16,503 bases of DNA, taken from assembly GCA_964555235.1 (NCBI GenBank), contig CAZKRU010000087.1:1-16503 (forward strand). Reading direction: 5' to 3'. Below the pieces are notes generated by a model. The model was given only the letters and a program-made list of their open reading frames with translations, did no database searches and was not told the DNA's origin. The translations under genes were made by a program, and so were the position numbers. The stretch comes from CAZKRU01 sp964555235 (GTDB lineage: Bacteria; Verrucomicrobiota; Verrucomicrobiia; Methylacidiphilales; CAMAQI01). This document shows positions 1 through 7,636 of this stretch, piece by piece; positions within the stretch are counted from its first letter, which is position 1, and the number at the start of each line of letters is the position of its first letter.

Positions 1-123
1 ATCTCTTCCTCAAGCATTTTTCACGCCACTTCACCACTTTTGCAGAGGTCTCAAACTGTAATACGAGCGTCTCACACGAAGCTCCTGCCCGTGGAACAGG
101 CTGGCACGGCTGTGAAGGGAACC

Positions 124-230
124 TCCTCACACAAAGGCACGAAGCCACAATCGGAAGGTGTTTTTGTTTCATTTCATCATAAATCAAAATGGCCTCAAAA
201 GCTTTGTGGCTTCGTGCCTTTGTGTGAGGA
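124..230. repeat. long perfect inverted repeat, word-repeat family A
   Basis: Bases 124-150 are exactly complementary to 204-230 (27 bp arms, 53-nt spacer). Each arm is made of three near-copies of an 8-nt word, read on the right arm as CTTTGTGG, CTTCGTGC, CTTTGTGT. The stem could form a strong RNA hairpin or a cruciform. It lies in the non-coding stretch before argA. A further partial copy of the word occurs around 70-83. Function is unknown. Confidence 0.85.
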
Positions 231-241
231 ACAACTTACTT

Positions 242-338
242 CACCGAGAGGCACGAAGCTCACCAAGGCTTTATTTCATGATGATCCAGTATGAATAAAA
301 AGAGACTTCCCTTGGTGCCTTGGTGTCTTTGTGTGAGA
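242..338. repeat. second, imperfect hairpin of word-repeat family A
   Basis: Bases 242-269 face 309-338 as an imperfect inverted repeat. The right arm reads CTTGGTGC, CTTGGTGT, CTTTGTGT and then GAG, the same 8-nt periodic word as in the hairpin at 124-230. The outermost eight pairs of the left arm (CACCAAGG against CCTTGGTG) are perfect and the rest is degenerate. Together the two hairpins fill most of the 396 bases before argA, where I see no convincing gene. Confidence 0.65.
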
Positions 339-432
339 ATTCCACTTTACCGAATTTTTCCTAGGACTACCAAAGATTGGGGATCTTACTTGTCTATTGC
401 CATCCCGGAGGATTTTGTTACTAAAACAGAAG

Positions 433-1710
433 ATGAGTGTTGCTGACTTACGTGGGATTCTGACGTATATTCCGAGTTTTCGTGATAAGACGTTTGTGAT
501 TGCGCTGGATGGAAACATTATCGCGCATGAGAACTTTCCAAACATGCTGCTGGATATTGCGGTTTTGCGGAGTTTGAACATTCGGATTGTTTTGGTTCAC
601 GGAGCGGGACATCAGATTCAAGAGCTGGCCAGCGTCACCAGTGTGGCGATTTCAAATTACACTGGGATCGGAATTACTGATGCTGATACGCTGAACATTT
701 CGATGACTGCGGCGAATCGGGTGACGCATGAGGTGTTGGAAGGACTTTCCTCGACGGATATCCGGGCGTGCAGCACGAATGCGGTGATCGCGCATCCGTA
801 TGGAATTGTGGGGGGTGTCGATCACCAACACACGGGGCGGGTGGAACGGGTCGATACGGTTTTTCTGCACGAGCTTTTGGAAAAGGGGATTATTCCGGTG
901 ATTCCTCCACTCGGATTTGACGGCGATGGTCGGACGTTTCGGGTGAATTCCGATGGAGTGGCCCAAAAAGTGGCAGAAGCGCTCAAGGCTTCGAAATTGA
1001 TTTATGTGAGTGAGTACGCCGGGATTTCCAACGGGAAAAAACTCATGCAACTTTCCGTGGAAGAATCCGAAGAGTACCTCAAGAAGCGGCGGAATGAAAT
1101 TCCGTTGGAGCTTGCTCAGAAATTGGAGCATTGCGTCAAAGCCTGTCTCGGTGGAGTCAGTCGGGCGCACTTGATTGATGGACGGATTGATGAAGCGTTG
1201 CTGACGGAGGTTTTCTCTCCAGAGGGAATCGGGACCATGATTTATGCGAATGAATACCAGGCGATTCGCAAGGCAATGAAAAAGGATGTTCGTTCGATTT
1301 TGCATCTGATCAAGCATTCCATCCAGGCAGATGAGTTGGTGAAGCGGTCGCGACAGAGCATTCTCTCCCAGTTGGATGACTATCACGTTTTTGAAATTGA
1401 TCGCACGATTGTCGGTTGTGTGGCGATTCATCTTTATCCGGAACAAGAGACGGCAGAGATGGCCTGCATGTACGTTTCCGGGATGCACGAGAATCAGGGG
1501 ATTGGTCGCAAGCTCATGGTCTATGCGGAAAAGACGGCCAAGGAGCGAGGTTCCAAAACGCTATTTGCGCTCTCGACCCAGGCCTTTAATTATTTCCAGC
1601 AGAAGGGTGGATTTAAGGAAGCAACGGTTGAATCACTTCCCCCATCGCGTCGGGAAAAATACGAAACGAGCGGTCGTAATTCTAAAATTTTGATCAAGTC
1701 GTTGCTCTAA
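433..1710 (+). CDS. argA: N-acetylglutamate synthase (ArgA type)
   Basis: Catalyses acetyl-CoA plus L-glutamate to N-acetylglutamate, the first step of arginine biosynthesis, in the cytoplasm. With the start at 433 the protein has 425 residues, close to E. coli ArgA (443). An amino-acid-kinase-like domain fills roughly residues 20-270, with FVIALDGN, an LVHGAGHQ loop, and a VKACLGGVSRAHLIDG segment that matches the ArgA linker. A GNAT acetyltransferase domain follows (about 280-425), with the acetyl-CoA loop NQGIGRK near 354-360 and FALSTQAFNYFQQKGGF matching the E. coli C-terminal region. This two-domain order separates it from plain ArgB kinases. The reading frame is open further upstream to a TTG at 397, but the N-terminal alignment to ArgA favours ATG 433; GGAGG at 407-411 is too distant (21 nt) to be an ideal ribosome site. 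aat follows 15 nt downstream, so the two are probably cotranscribed. No other arg gene is nearby. Confidence 0.93.
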   Translation: MSVADLRGILTYIPSFRDKTFVIALDGNIIAHENFPNMLLDIAVLRSLNIRIVLVHGAGHQIQELASVTSVAISNYTGIGITDADTLNISMTAANRVTHEVLEGLSSTDIRACSTNAVIAHPYGIVGGVDHQHTGRVERVDTVFLHELLEKGIIPVIPPLGFDGDGRTFRVNSDGVAQKVAEALKASKLIYVSEYAGISNGKKLMQLSVEESEEYLKKRRNEIPLELAQKLEHCVKACLGGVSRAHLIDGRIDEALLTEVFSPEGIGTMIYANEYQAIRKAMKKDVRSILHLIKHSIQADELVKRSRQSILSQLDDYHVFEIDRTIVGCVAIHLYPEQETAEMACMYVSGMHENQGIGRKLMVYAEKTAKERGSKTLFALSTQAFNYFQQKGGFKEATVESLPPSRREKYETSGRNSKILIKSLL

Positions 1711-1725
1711 TGAGGTGAGACTTGT

Positions 1726-2427
1726 ATGAGCCGTTCGTTTTTTCCTCAGAACGGATTTCCGGATCCTGAGACAGCGACGGCGGAGGGACTCGTTGCGGTC
1801 GGGGGTGGCATGTCTGTGGACCGTTTGGAATTGGCTTATCGTTCCGGAATTTTTCCATGGACGGATCGTCCGGTCACCTGGTGGTCTCCGAATCCCCGGG
1901 CGATTTTTGAGCTTTTGACATATCAACCCCCGAAGCGGCTTATGCAAATTTTTAAGAAGCATTCATTTCGCGTTACGATGGATCACGGTTTTGAGCAAGT
2001 CATTCGTGCCTGTGCGGAAGAGACTCCGGAACGCGGAGAGACTTGGATTAGTAAGCGGTTTATCGAATCGTACCTCGAATTGCATCGGGCGGGTCACGCT
2101 CACAGCGTGGAGGTTTGGAATGGGAAACTTTTGGTGGGGGGCGTTTATGGAGTCGCCTTCGGCGGTTTTTTTGCCGGGGAGTCGATGTTTTATCGTGAAG
2201 CAAATGCTTCCAAAATCGGGTTGTTGACGCTTTTTCATTGGCTGCGTCATCGAGGTTTTGTCCTCTTCGATACCCAGGTGATTAATCCGGCAACCAAGCT
2301 TCTGGGTGCGGTGGAAATTCCAAGAAGCGAATACCTTCAGCGCTTAAAGGCGGCGCTCTCCTTGCCTGTGAAAATTGGAAATTCCGAGGAATTTTCGAAA
2401 TTCATTCAGCAACGTGCTCAGCCGTAA
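1726..2427 (+). CDS. aat: leucyl/phenylalanyl-tRNA--protein transferase
   Basis: Transfers Leu or Phe from aminoacyl-tRNA to N-terminal Arg or Lys of proteins, creating N-degrons for ClpS/ClpAP degradation. The 233-residue length equals the family norm (E. coli 234). Family landmarks are present in order: FPDPETATAEGLVAVGG near the N-terminus, the SGIFPW and WWSPNPRAIF segments, YGVAFGGFFAGESMF in the middle, and FDTQVINPATKLLGAVEIPR near the C-terminus. A GAGGTGA Shine-Dalgarno-like sequence (1712-1718) precedes the ATG by 7 nt. The gene follows argA by 15 nt and probably shares its transcript; a nested hairpin lies just after it. Confidence 0.96.
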   Translation: MSRSFFPQNGFPDPETATAEGLVAVGGGMSVDRLELAYRSGIFPWTDRPVTWWSPNPRAIFELLTYQPPKRLMQIFKKHSFRVTMDHGFEQVIRACAEETPERGETWISKRFIESYLELHRAGHAHSVEVWNGKLLVGGVYGVAFGGFFAGESMFYREANASKIGLLTLFHWLRHRGFVLFDTQVINPATKLLGAVEIPRSEYLQRLKAALSLPVKIGNSEEFSKFIQQRAQP

Positions 2428-2448
2428 GCTCAAAACGGTTTCACCCCC

Positions 2449-2478
2449 GCCCGCAACGCTTTGCGTAGCAATGCGGGC
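2449..2478. terminator. nested hairpin after aat, possible terminator
   Basis: GCCCGCA (2449-2455) pairs with TGCGGGC (2472-2478), and an inner ACGC (2456-2459) pairs with GCGT (2463-2466) around a TTT loop. The stem lies 22 nt after the aat stop and ahead of gyrA. No T-run follows, so it is not a classical Rho-independent terminator; it may be an RNA-stabilising or attenuating structure. Confidence 0.4.
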
Positions 2479-2548
2479 AGGTCAAAATCGCGAAGTCCTT
2501 CAATTCAATCCCCCCTCTTGGTTTATCCTCGAAGATCGGGCTTTGTTT

Positions 2549-2575
2549 TGGACAGGGATGTTTTTTGCCTAAAAA
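2549..2575 (+). promoter_or_regulatory. weak candidate gyrA promoter
   Basis: TGGACA (2549-2554, five of six matches to the sigma-70 -35 box) is followed after 15 nt by TAAAAA (2570-2575, four of six). The spacing is short. It is the best candidate in the 208-nt gap before gyrA, and the same TGGACA hexamer occurs in the xseB promoter candidate. Confidence 0.25.
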
Positions 2576-2635
2576 AAAACCTGTTCAAGACTCATAGAAG
2601 CCTCTAAGAATCAACGGCTTTAGCAGGAAAAACTT

Positions 2636-5242
2636 ATGGCAGAAAAAGAAGAAATTGGTTCATCCGGATCTCTGTTTTCACAGGGGGAAAAACTCCAAAA
2701 CGTCAACGTCGCGGACGAGATCAAAAACTCGTTTTTGGACTATTCGATGTCGGTGATTATCTCCCGCGCGCTACCAGACGTGCGCGACGGATTAAAGCCC
2801 TCCCAGCGGCGAATCCTCTTTGCGATGCACGAATTAAGACTTCTTCCCGGGCGTCAACAGATCAAGTGTGCGAAAATTTGTGGTGATACCTCGGGTAATT
2901 ATCACCCGCACGGTGAATCGGTGATCTATCCAACCCTCGTCCACATGGCGCAGCCTTGGGCGATGCGGGATACGTTGGTGGATGGGCAGGGAAATTTCGG
3001 TTCGGTGGAGGGAGATCCCCCGGCCGCGATGCGTTATACGGAAGCCCGTTTGACGCATTTGGGCGCGGCCCTGATGAATGACATGGACCGGGATACGGTC
3101 GATTTCGTTCCGAATTATGATGAACGTTTGACCGAACCGAAGGTTTTTCCGGCGGCCTTTCCAAATCTTTTGGTGAATGGCGGCGTCGGAATTGCGGTCG
3201 GGATGGCGACGAATATCCCACCTCACAACTTGACCGAGGTTATTAATGGGATTTGTGCCCAGATTGATAATCCCGAAATTACGATTGCCCAGTTGATGAA
3301 GCATGTAAAGGGACCTGATTTCCCGACCGGATGTTCGATTCTTGGGATGGAAGGGATTAAAAATTATTTATCGACGGGTCGGGGAGCGGTCCGGGTACGA
3401 GGTCGGCTTCACACCGAAGAGCTCAAGGGAGGCAAGGAGATCATCGTCATTACGGAAATTCCGTATAACGTGAATCGTGCCACCTTGGTGGAGCGCATTG
3501 CGGATTTGGTCAATGAGAAGACCTTGACGGATGTTACCGATGTTCGGGATGAGTCGGACGAGAACACGCGCGTTGTGGTTGAAATGAAACGTGACGCCGT
3601 TCCAAAGGTCGTCATCAACAATCTTTATAAGCTGACCTCCCTAGAGACCTCGTTCTCCATCAACATGCTGGCGATTGATGGCGGGCGTCCGAAGACGTTG
3701 AACCTCAAGGAAGTCAATAACTGCTACATCGAACATCGTCGAGAGGTCATTATTCGACGCACGAAATTCGAATTGGCAAAGGCAGAGGAACGGGCGGAAG
3801 TTCTCGATGGTTATCTGATTGCCTTGGCGAACATCGACGACTTTATTGAGATCATCCGGAAATCGGATACGCGCGATGAAGCCCGAGTCAAATTGCAGGG
3901 GTACGAATTTACCAAGAAGCAGGTGGAGCACTTTGGGGTGACCATTCGCAAGGAAGATCGTTTGACGAATGGACGCTATGCTTTGAGCGAGCGTCAAATT
4001 GAATCAATCATGGAGCTGCGTCTCTACCAATTGGTGGGACTGGAACAGGAAAAGATCGAGAAGGAGTACAAGGCGCTCCTCGATACGATCCAGGACTTGA
4101 TGGATATCTTGGCGAAGGAATCGCGCGTTCTGAAAATTATCAAGGATGAACTTCTCAAAATCCAGGAAGATTACGGGAGTAAGCGTCGGACGGATATTGT
4201 TCCCGACGAAGGGGAGATGAGTATCGAAGATCTGATCGCAAACGAAGGGGTGATCATTACCCTGACGCATAATGGTTTGATCAAGCGCACGAATGTGAGC
4301 AATTACCGCTCTCAAAAGCGTGGTGGCAAGGGCGTCATCGGAATGACAACCAAGGAATCCGAGAAGCCGGAGGATAGCGACTTTGTGGAGCATCTTTTCA
4401 CGGCTTCCACGCATGACTACCTGATGTTCTTTACGAACTCCGGGCGTAGCTATGTGGTGCGAGTGCATGAGGTCCCGGACATGGGGCGCGCCTCGAAGGG
4501 GCGAAGTATTGCCAATCTCTTGGAATTCCGGCCTGGCGAAAAGGTGGCGGCGATGATTCGCATTGAATCACGCAAAAACAACAAGGCGGAGGACGTCACC
4601 TGGACTCAGTCGAATCAGCTCTTTTTCTGCACCAAGCTCGGCACAGTCAAGAAAACGGCACTCTCGGATTTTGCGAATATGCGAAAGGGGGGAATCATTG
4701 CGATTGGAATTGAGGCAGGCGACGCATTGATTGACGTGAAGTTGACGAATGGCACCAGCGAAATCGTGATGATCACGCACGAGGGAATGAGCATTCGATT
4801 CGAAGAGGATCAGGTTCGTTGCATGGGCCGTCCGGCGGCAGGGGTTCGCGGAATTACCCTGGAAAAGGGCGACGAAGTCGTTGCGGTGGCAATTGTTGAT
4901 CCGAGCGCGACACTGTTGGTGGCCGGGGAGAATGGAATCGGAAAACGGACTCCGTTTGATGAATATCGCGTTCAGTCCCGTGGCGGCAAGGGAATCATCA
5001 CGATGAAGACGACCGATAAGACCGGCAAGGTCATCGGAGCGCTTACGGTGCGGGATGAAGATGAGATCATGTTGATCACCCAGAGCACGCAGATGGTCAG
5101 AACTTCGGTCAAGGCAATCCGGGAAACAGGTCGTAATACTCAGGGAGTGAAACTGGTTTCGCTCGACGAGAAGGACAAACTCACGGCGATTGCTCCGGTG
5201 ATTTCTGAGAAGTCGGAAGAGGGAGAAGGGGCTGCGGCGTAG
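2636..5242 (+). CDS. gyrA: DNA gyrase subunit A
   Basis: The breakage-reunion subunit of DNA gyrase, which with GyrB introduces negative supercoils using ATP. The 868-residue length is normal (E. coli 875). The N-terminal half carries the topoisomerase IIA core: SRALPDVRDGLKPSQRRI (about 43-60), the HPHGES helix (90-95) and the AMRYTEARL segment holding the catalytic tyrosine, Tyr134. The C-terminal half is the DNA-wrapping beta-pinwheel with a clear GyrA box, QKRGGKG at 560-566, and a second box-like QSRGGKG at 780-786; the box indicates gyrase rather than topoisomerase IV ParC. The protein ends in an acidic tail. At the quinolone-contact positions equivalent to E. coli Ser83 and Asp87 it has Ser95 and Pro99. 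The ATG start is preceded by AGGAAAAACTT. No gyrB is in the window; the next gene starts 13 nt after the stop. Confidence 0.98.
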   Translation: MAEKEEIGSSGSLFSQGEKLQNVNVADEIKNSFLDYSMSVIISRALPDVRDGLKPSQRRILFAMHELRLLPGRQQIKCAKICGDTSGNYHPHGESVIYPTLVHMAQPWAMRDTLVDGQGNFGSVEGDPPAAMRYTEARLTHLGAALMNDMDRDTVDFVPNYDERLTEPKVFPAAFPNLLVNGGVGIAVGMATNIPPHNLTEVINGICAQIDNPEITIAQLMKHVKGPDFPTGCSILGMEGIKNYLSTGRGAVRVRGRLHTEELKGGKEIIVITEIPYNVNRATLVERIADLVNEKTLTDVTDVRDESDENTRVVVEMKRDAVPKVVINNLYKLTSLETSFSINMLAIDGGRPKTLNLKEVNNCYIEHRREVIIRRTKFELAKAEERAEVLDGYLIALANIDDFIEIIRKSDTRDEARVKLQGYEFTKKQVEHFGVTIRKEDRLTNGRYALSERQIESIMELRLYQLVGLEQEKIEKEYKALLDTIQDLMDILAKESRVLKIIKDELLKIQEDYGSKRRTDIVPDEGEMSIEDLIANEGVIITLTHNGLIKRTNVSNYRSQKRGGKGVIGMTTKESEKPEDSDFVEHLFTASTHDYLMFFTNSGRSYVVRVHEVPDMGRASKGRSIANLLEFRPGEKVAAMIRIESRKNNKAEDVTWTQSNQLFFCTKLGTVKKTALSDFANMRKGGIIAIGIEAGDALIDVKLTNGTSEIVMITHEGMSIRFEEDQVRCMGRPAAGVRGITLEKGDEVVAVAIVDPSATLLVAGENGIGKRTPFDEYRVQSRGGKGIITMKTTDKTGKVIGALTVRDEDEIMLITQSTQMVRTSVKAIRETGRNTQGVKLVSLDEKDKLTAIAPVISEKSEEGEGAAA

Positions 5243-5255
5243 TCCCTAGGATTCA

Positions 5256-5597
5256 ATGGCGCGTATTGTTTCCACCGAACGCCTTCAGGAGGGGATGATT
5301 TTAGCGCATGACTTATCGACGCAGTTTGGACAATTGATTGCCAGAAAAGGTCAGGTCATTTCGGCGCGATTGATTCCATTGCTGCGATCCTTTGGGATTA
5401 CTGAAGTGGAGATTGTCAACGCCGAAGAAGAGGAGCATCCGGTTTTGCCTGAGGAAATTCAGGTGGCGGAGTTGGAGTTGAAGGAGTGGTTTAAGTCGGT
5501 GGATCGCAAGGATCCGTTAATCGAGGAGCTCTTTCGACTTTGTGTCGTTCGCCGGGCTCGACATAATCGGGGGCATCCGGCCCATCAGAAGGTATGA
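5256..5597 (+). CDS. small accessory protein coupled to the HDOD gene
   Basis: A 113-residue soluble protein that I cannot name. Its first half (LQEGMILAHDLSTQFGQLI, then an LIPLLRSFGITEVEIV stretch) resembles the small beta-rich segment often seen next to HD-GYP or HDOD signalling domains, where a GM-x-LA-x-D motif precedes a gain-of-function-like GQLI and KGQVI pair. The second half is charged (EEEEHPVLPEEIQ) and ends in a basic His/Arg-rich tail. It starts 13 nt after gyrA, with CTAGGA ahead of the ATG. Its stop overlaps the start of the HDOD gene as ATGA (5594-5597), implying translational coupling and a shared role, perhaps as a sensory or partner module of that protein. The domain assignment is inference from pattern only. 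Confidence 0.75.
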   Translation: MARIVSTERLQEGMILAHDLSTQFGQLIARKGQVISARLIPLLRSFGITEVEIVNAEEEEHPVLPEEIQVAELELKEWFKSVDRKDPLIEELFRLCVVRRARHNRGHPAHQKV

Positions 5598-6442
5598 ATC
5601 CTGATTTGGAAAAGTGCATGAAGGAGCCGGGAGCGATCCCATCGCTTCCGTTGGTTTATGACGAGATCAACCGGGCGGTACGGGATCCGCTGATCACCAT
5701 TCAGGCGTTGGCGGAGTTAATTGCGGATGATCCGGGGATTGGATCGCGGCTTTTGAAATTGGCAAACAGCGGTTTTTACGGATTTCCTTCCCAAGTGAAT
5801 ACAATTTCGGAAGCGGTGACGTTGATTGGATTGAAACAGGTTCGGGATTTGACTTTGGCGACGGTGGTCATCGAGGCGTTTGATGGAATCAATCCGGTTT
5901 TGATGACGATGAATGATTTTTGGAAGCACAGTCTTTCCTGTGGGATTGCGGCACGCGCGATTGCGGCGAAGTTGGAAGAGGCAAGTCTGGAGCGGTATTT
6001 CGTTGCCGGGCTTTTGCATGACTTGGGGCGGCTGATCATTTTCTCTCAGTTCACTGAAAAGGCGGAGCAAATTCTGGAGCGAGCCCAGGAGGAGAAACGA
6101 CTTTTTGGCAGTTTGGAGCAGGAGGTGCTTGGATTTGACCATGCGGAGGCAGGCGAAGCATTGCTGGCCTACTGGCAGCTCCCCTTGCCGGTCCGGGATA
6201 CGGTTCGCTGGCACCATCATCCGGAAAAGGCCAAACAATCATCTCAAGAGGCGACGATCATTCATGTGGCGGATCTGATGGTGAATGCCTTGCAGATTGG
6301 GACGAGTGGCGAGCGAGGGGTTCCTCCGATTTCGATGGAAAAGATTAAAACGCTGGGCCTCCCTCCCGAGTCAATGGGGGTATTGATCGATGAGATCGAG
6401 CGGCAATTTTTGGACGTCGAACACATTTTTTTGAAGACTTGA
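5594..6442 (+). CDS. HDOD domain signalling protein
   Basis: HDOD proteins are HD-superfamily relatives used in bacterial signal transduction and output control; most are not shown to be enzymes. The 282 residues form one HDOD domain. The N-terminal helical part (PSLPLVYDEINRAV, then IADDPGIGSRLLKLANSGFY and ISEAVTLIGLKQVRDLTLA) is typical. The HD-like core retains His112, LLHDLGRLI (His142-Asp143), FDHAEAG (His183), a WHHHP segment (207-210) and HVAD (224-227), so the residues that bind metal in active HD phosphohydrolases are largely present. Its ATG overlaps the stop of the preceding small gene. No terminator is evident after gyrA, so it may be read from the gyrA transcript. Its target is unknown. 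Confidence 0.93.
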   Translation: MNPDLEKCMKEPGAIPSLPLVYDEINRAVRDPLITIQALAELIADDPGIGSRLLKLANSGFYGFPSQVNTISEAVTLIGLKQVRDLTLATVVIEAFDGINPVLMTMNDFWKHSLSCGIAARAIAAKLEEASLERYFVAGLLHDLGRLIIFSQFTEKAEQILERAQEEKRLFGSLEQEVLGFDHAEAGEALLAYWQLPLPVRDTVRWHHHPEKAKQSSQEATIIHVADLMVNALQIGTSGERGVPPISMEKIKTLGLPPESMGVLIDEIERQFLDVEHIFLKT

Positions 6443-6526
6443 GCTGTGTGACAATCCTGTGACGCTGTTGGAATTGCTTTCAAAATACTTTCAACACGTG
6501 GGGATTCTGTCTAGCAAAGGAGCCGT

Positions 6527-7495
6527 ATGGGATCGCTAATTCTTTCAGGAATGTTGTTCTTCGGGGCAATCGCCCCCTTTACCGAGCGGGGAGTGACTGA
6601 TTTTGATACAGTACTCAGCATTTTGAATCCGGTCGGAATTTGGGAGTCAAGTGGTTCAGAACCGTGGGGGTTTCGTCCTTTTGAAAAAAATGGGTGGAGA
6701 CCTTTAACGGAAGGCCATTGGATCTATTCCGATTTTGGCTGGTTTTGGAAGGGCGATGGGGCTCATTCGTGGGTCACGGATCATTACGGGGCGTGGAAAT
6801 GTGGCGAAGAGGGAACATGGCGCTGGTTTCCTGGAACGGAATGGTATCCCTCGGGAGTCGATTGGCGAGGAACTAAGACCCATATTGGATGGCGCTTTTC
6901 CGCGATCAACAAAAAGGGTGAATTTGAGGAGACGGAAGAGGCACGTGTGGCGCGACCGGAAGAGTGGGTTTGGGTGGCTCGCGAGAATTTCTCAGAACCA
7001 CTTTCCCGGAAAATTTTGACCACGGGGATCGACGGAAAAAGTCTTTTGGAAGAGTCCGAACCGCTGGGGCATAGGATCATGACCTATCGTGAAATTCATC
7101 GAGGGGGACCGGATCCGTTGGATTATCCCAAGACCCAGGCACCGACCTTGCCCGGGATTAAAAAAGAGGAAACAAAAGTGAGTTCATATTTGTTGATGTC
7201 CTTGCCAACCTTTTGGACGCCACTTCCCCCCGATGCCCGGCCCGAACAGGTTTATTGCTATCGCCCGAAGTTTTATCAGGATCGGGATGGACTTCAGCGA
7301 CGTGTTAAAATTTGGATGAATCCGAAAGAGCGGAAAGAGGCGGCTGAAAAATTGAATCAGACCTTGATTCCAATTCCGACAAAATCGACGCCCGTTCCTC
7401 CTCCCGTCGAGAAACCGGTTAAGCCTCTTCCTCCGGTGGAGCCGAAACCGGAATCGAAGCCTGAAAAGCCGAAGTCACCGTATCGTTTCGGGTAA
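6527..7495 (+). CDS. Trp-rich exported protein, DUF6600-like, with Pro-rich tail
   Basis: A 322-residue protein of unknown function. Residues 1-18 are hydrophobic and may be a signal peptide or anchor, although they lack the usual basic start; an in-frame TAG at 6512-6514 rules out a longer N-terminus. Residues about 46-125 are packed with spaced Trp/Gly motifs (EPWGFRPF, GHWIYSDFGWFW, HYGAWKCGEEGTWRWFPG, VDWRG), the signature of the DUF6600 family of exported proteins that is common in environmental bacteria. Residues about 280-322 are a Pro/Lys/Glu tail with PPPVEKP-type repeats, as in cell-wall or periplasm-spanning linkers. AAGGAG at 6517-6522 sits 4 nt before the ATG. It is probably envelope-located; the family name is from pattern recognition. 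Confidence 0.75.
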   Translation: MGSLILSGMLFFGAIAPFTERGVTDFDTVLSILNPVGIWESSGSEPWGFRPFEKNGWRPLTEGHWIYSDFGWFWKGDGAHSWVTDHYGAWKCGEEGTWRWFPGTEWYPSGVDWRGTKTHIGWRFSAINKKGEFEETEEARVARPEEWVWVARENFSEPLSRKILTTGIDGKSLLEESEPLGHRIMTYREIHRGGPDPLDYPKTQAPTLPGIKKEETKVSSYLLMSLPTFWTPLPPDARPEQVYCYRPKFYQDRDGLQRRVKIWMNPKERKEAAEKLNQTLIPIPTKSTPVPPPVEKPVKPLPPVEPKPESKPEKPKSPYRFG

Positions 7496-7523
7496 GAGTG
7501 ACTTTTGACTGAAGATTGTGTGC

Positions 7524-7626
7524 GAATCCACAGATTCACGCAGATTGCCACAGATTTGAGATCAATGAGGGGAGGATCATTTTCTCTTCCAAAAATCTGT
7601 GAGAATCTGCGTTAATCTGTGGATTC
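7524..7626. repeat. large imperfect hairpin between convergent genes, word-repeat family B
   Basis: Bases 7524-7557 and 7593-7626 are inverted repeats, 31 of 34 positions complementary, with a 35-nt loop. The right arm contains AATCTG three times at exact 10-nt spacing (7594, 7604, 7614). It lies between the converging DUF6600-like gene (stop 7495) and DedA gene (stop 7637), 11 nt past the DedA stop, so it could act as a bidirectional transcript-end structure. No T-run is adjacent. Confidence 0.85.
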
Positions 7627-7636
7627 CGCGAGAGAT

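Noticed and set aside
40..294. 84-codon plus-strand frame upstream of argA
   Set aside because: It runs through the word-repeat hairpins, and its residues simply translate the repeats (for example TSSHKGTKPQ). No ribosome site and no family resemblance.
124..338. Possible CRISPR array from the repeated GTG-rich words
   Set aside because: The repeats are 8 nt, contiguous and in inverted arms; there are no regular 25-40-nt spacers and no cas genes.
652..1488. 278-codon minus-strand frame inside argA
   Set aside because: Antisense shadow of a clearly recognised gene; the translation is His/Arg-rich with no domain.
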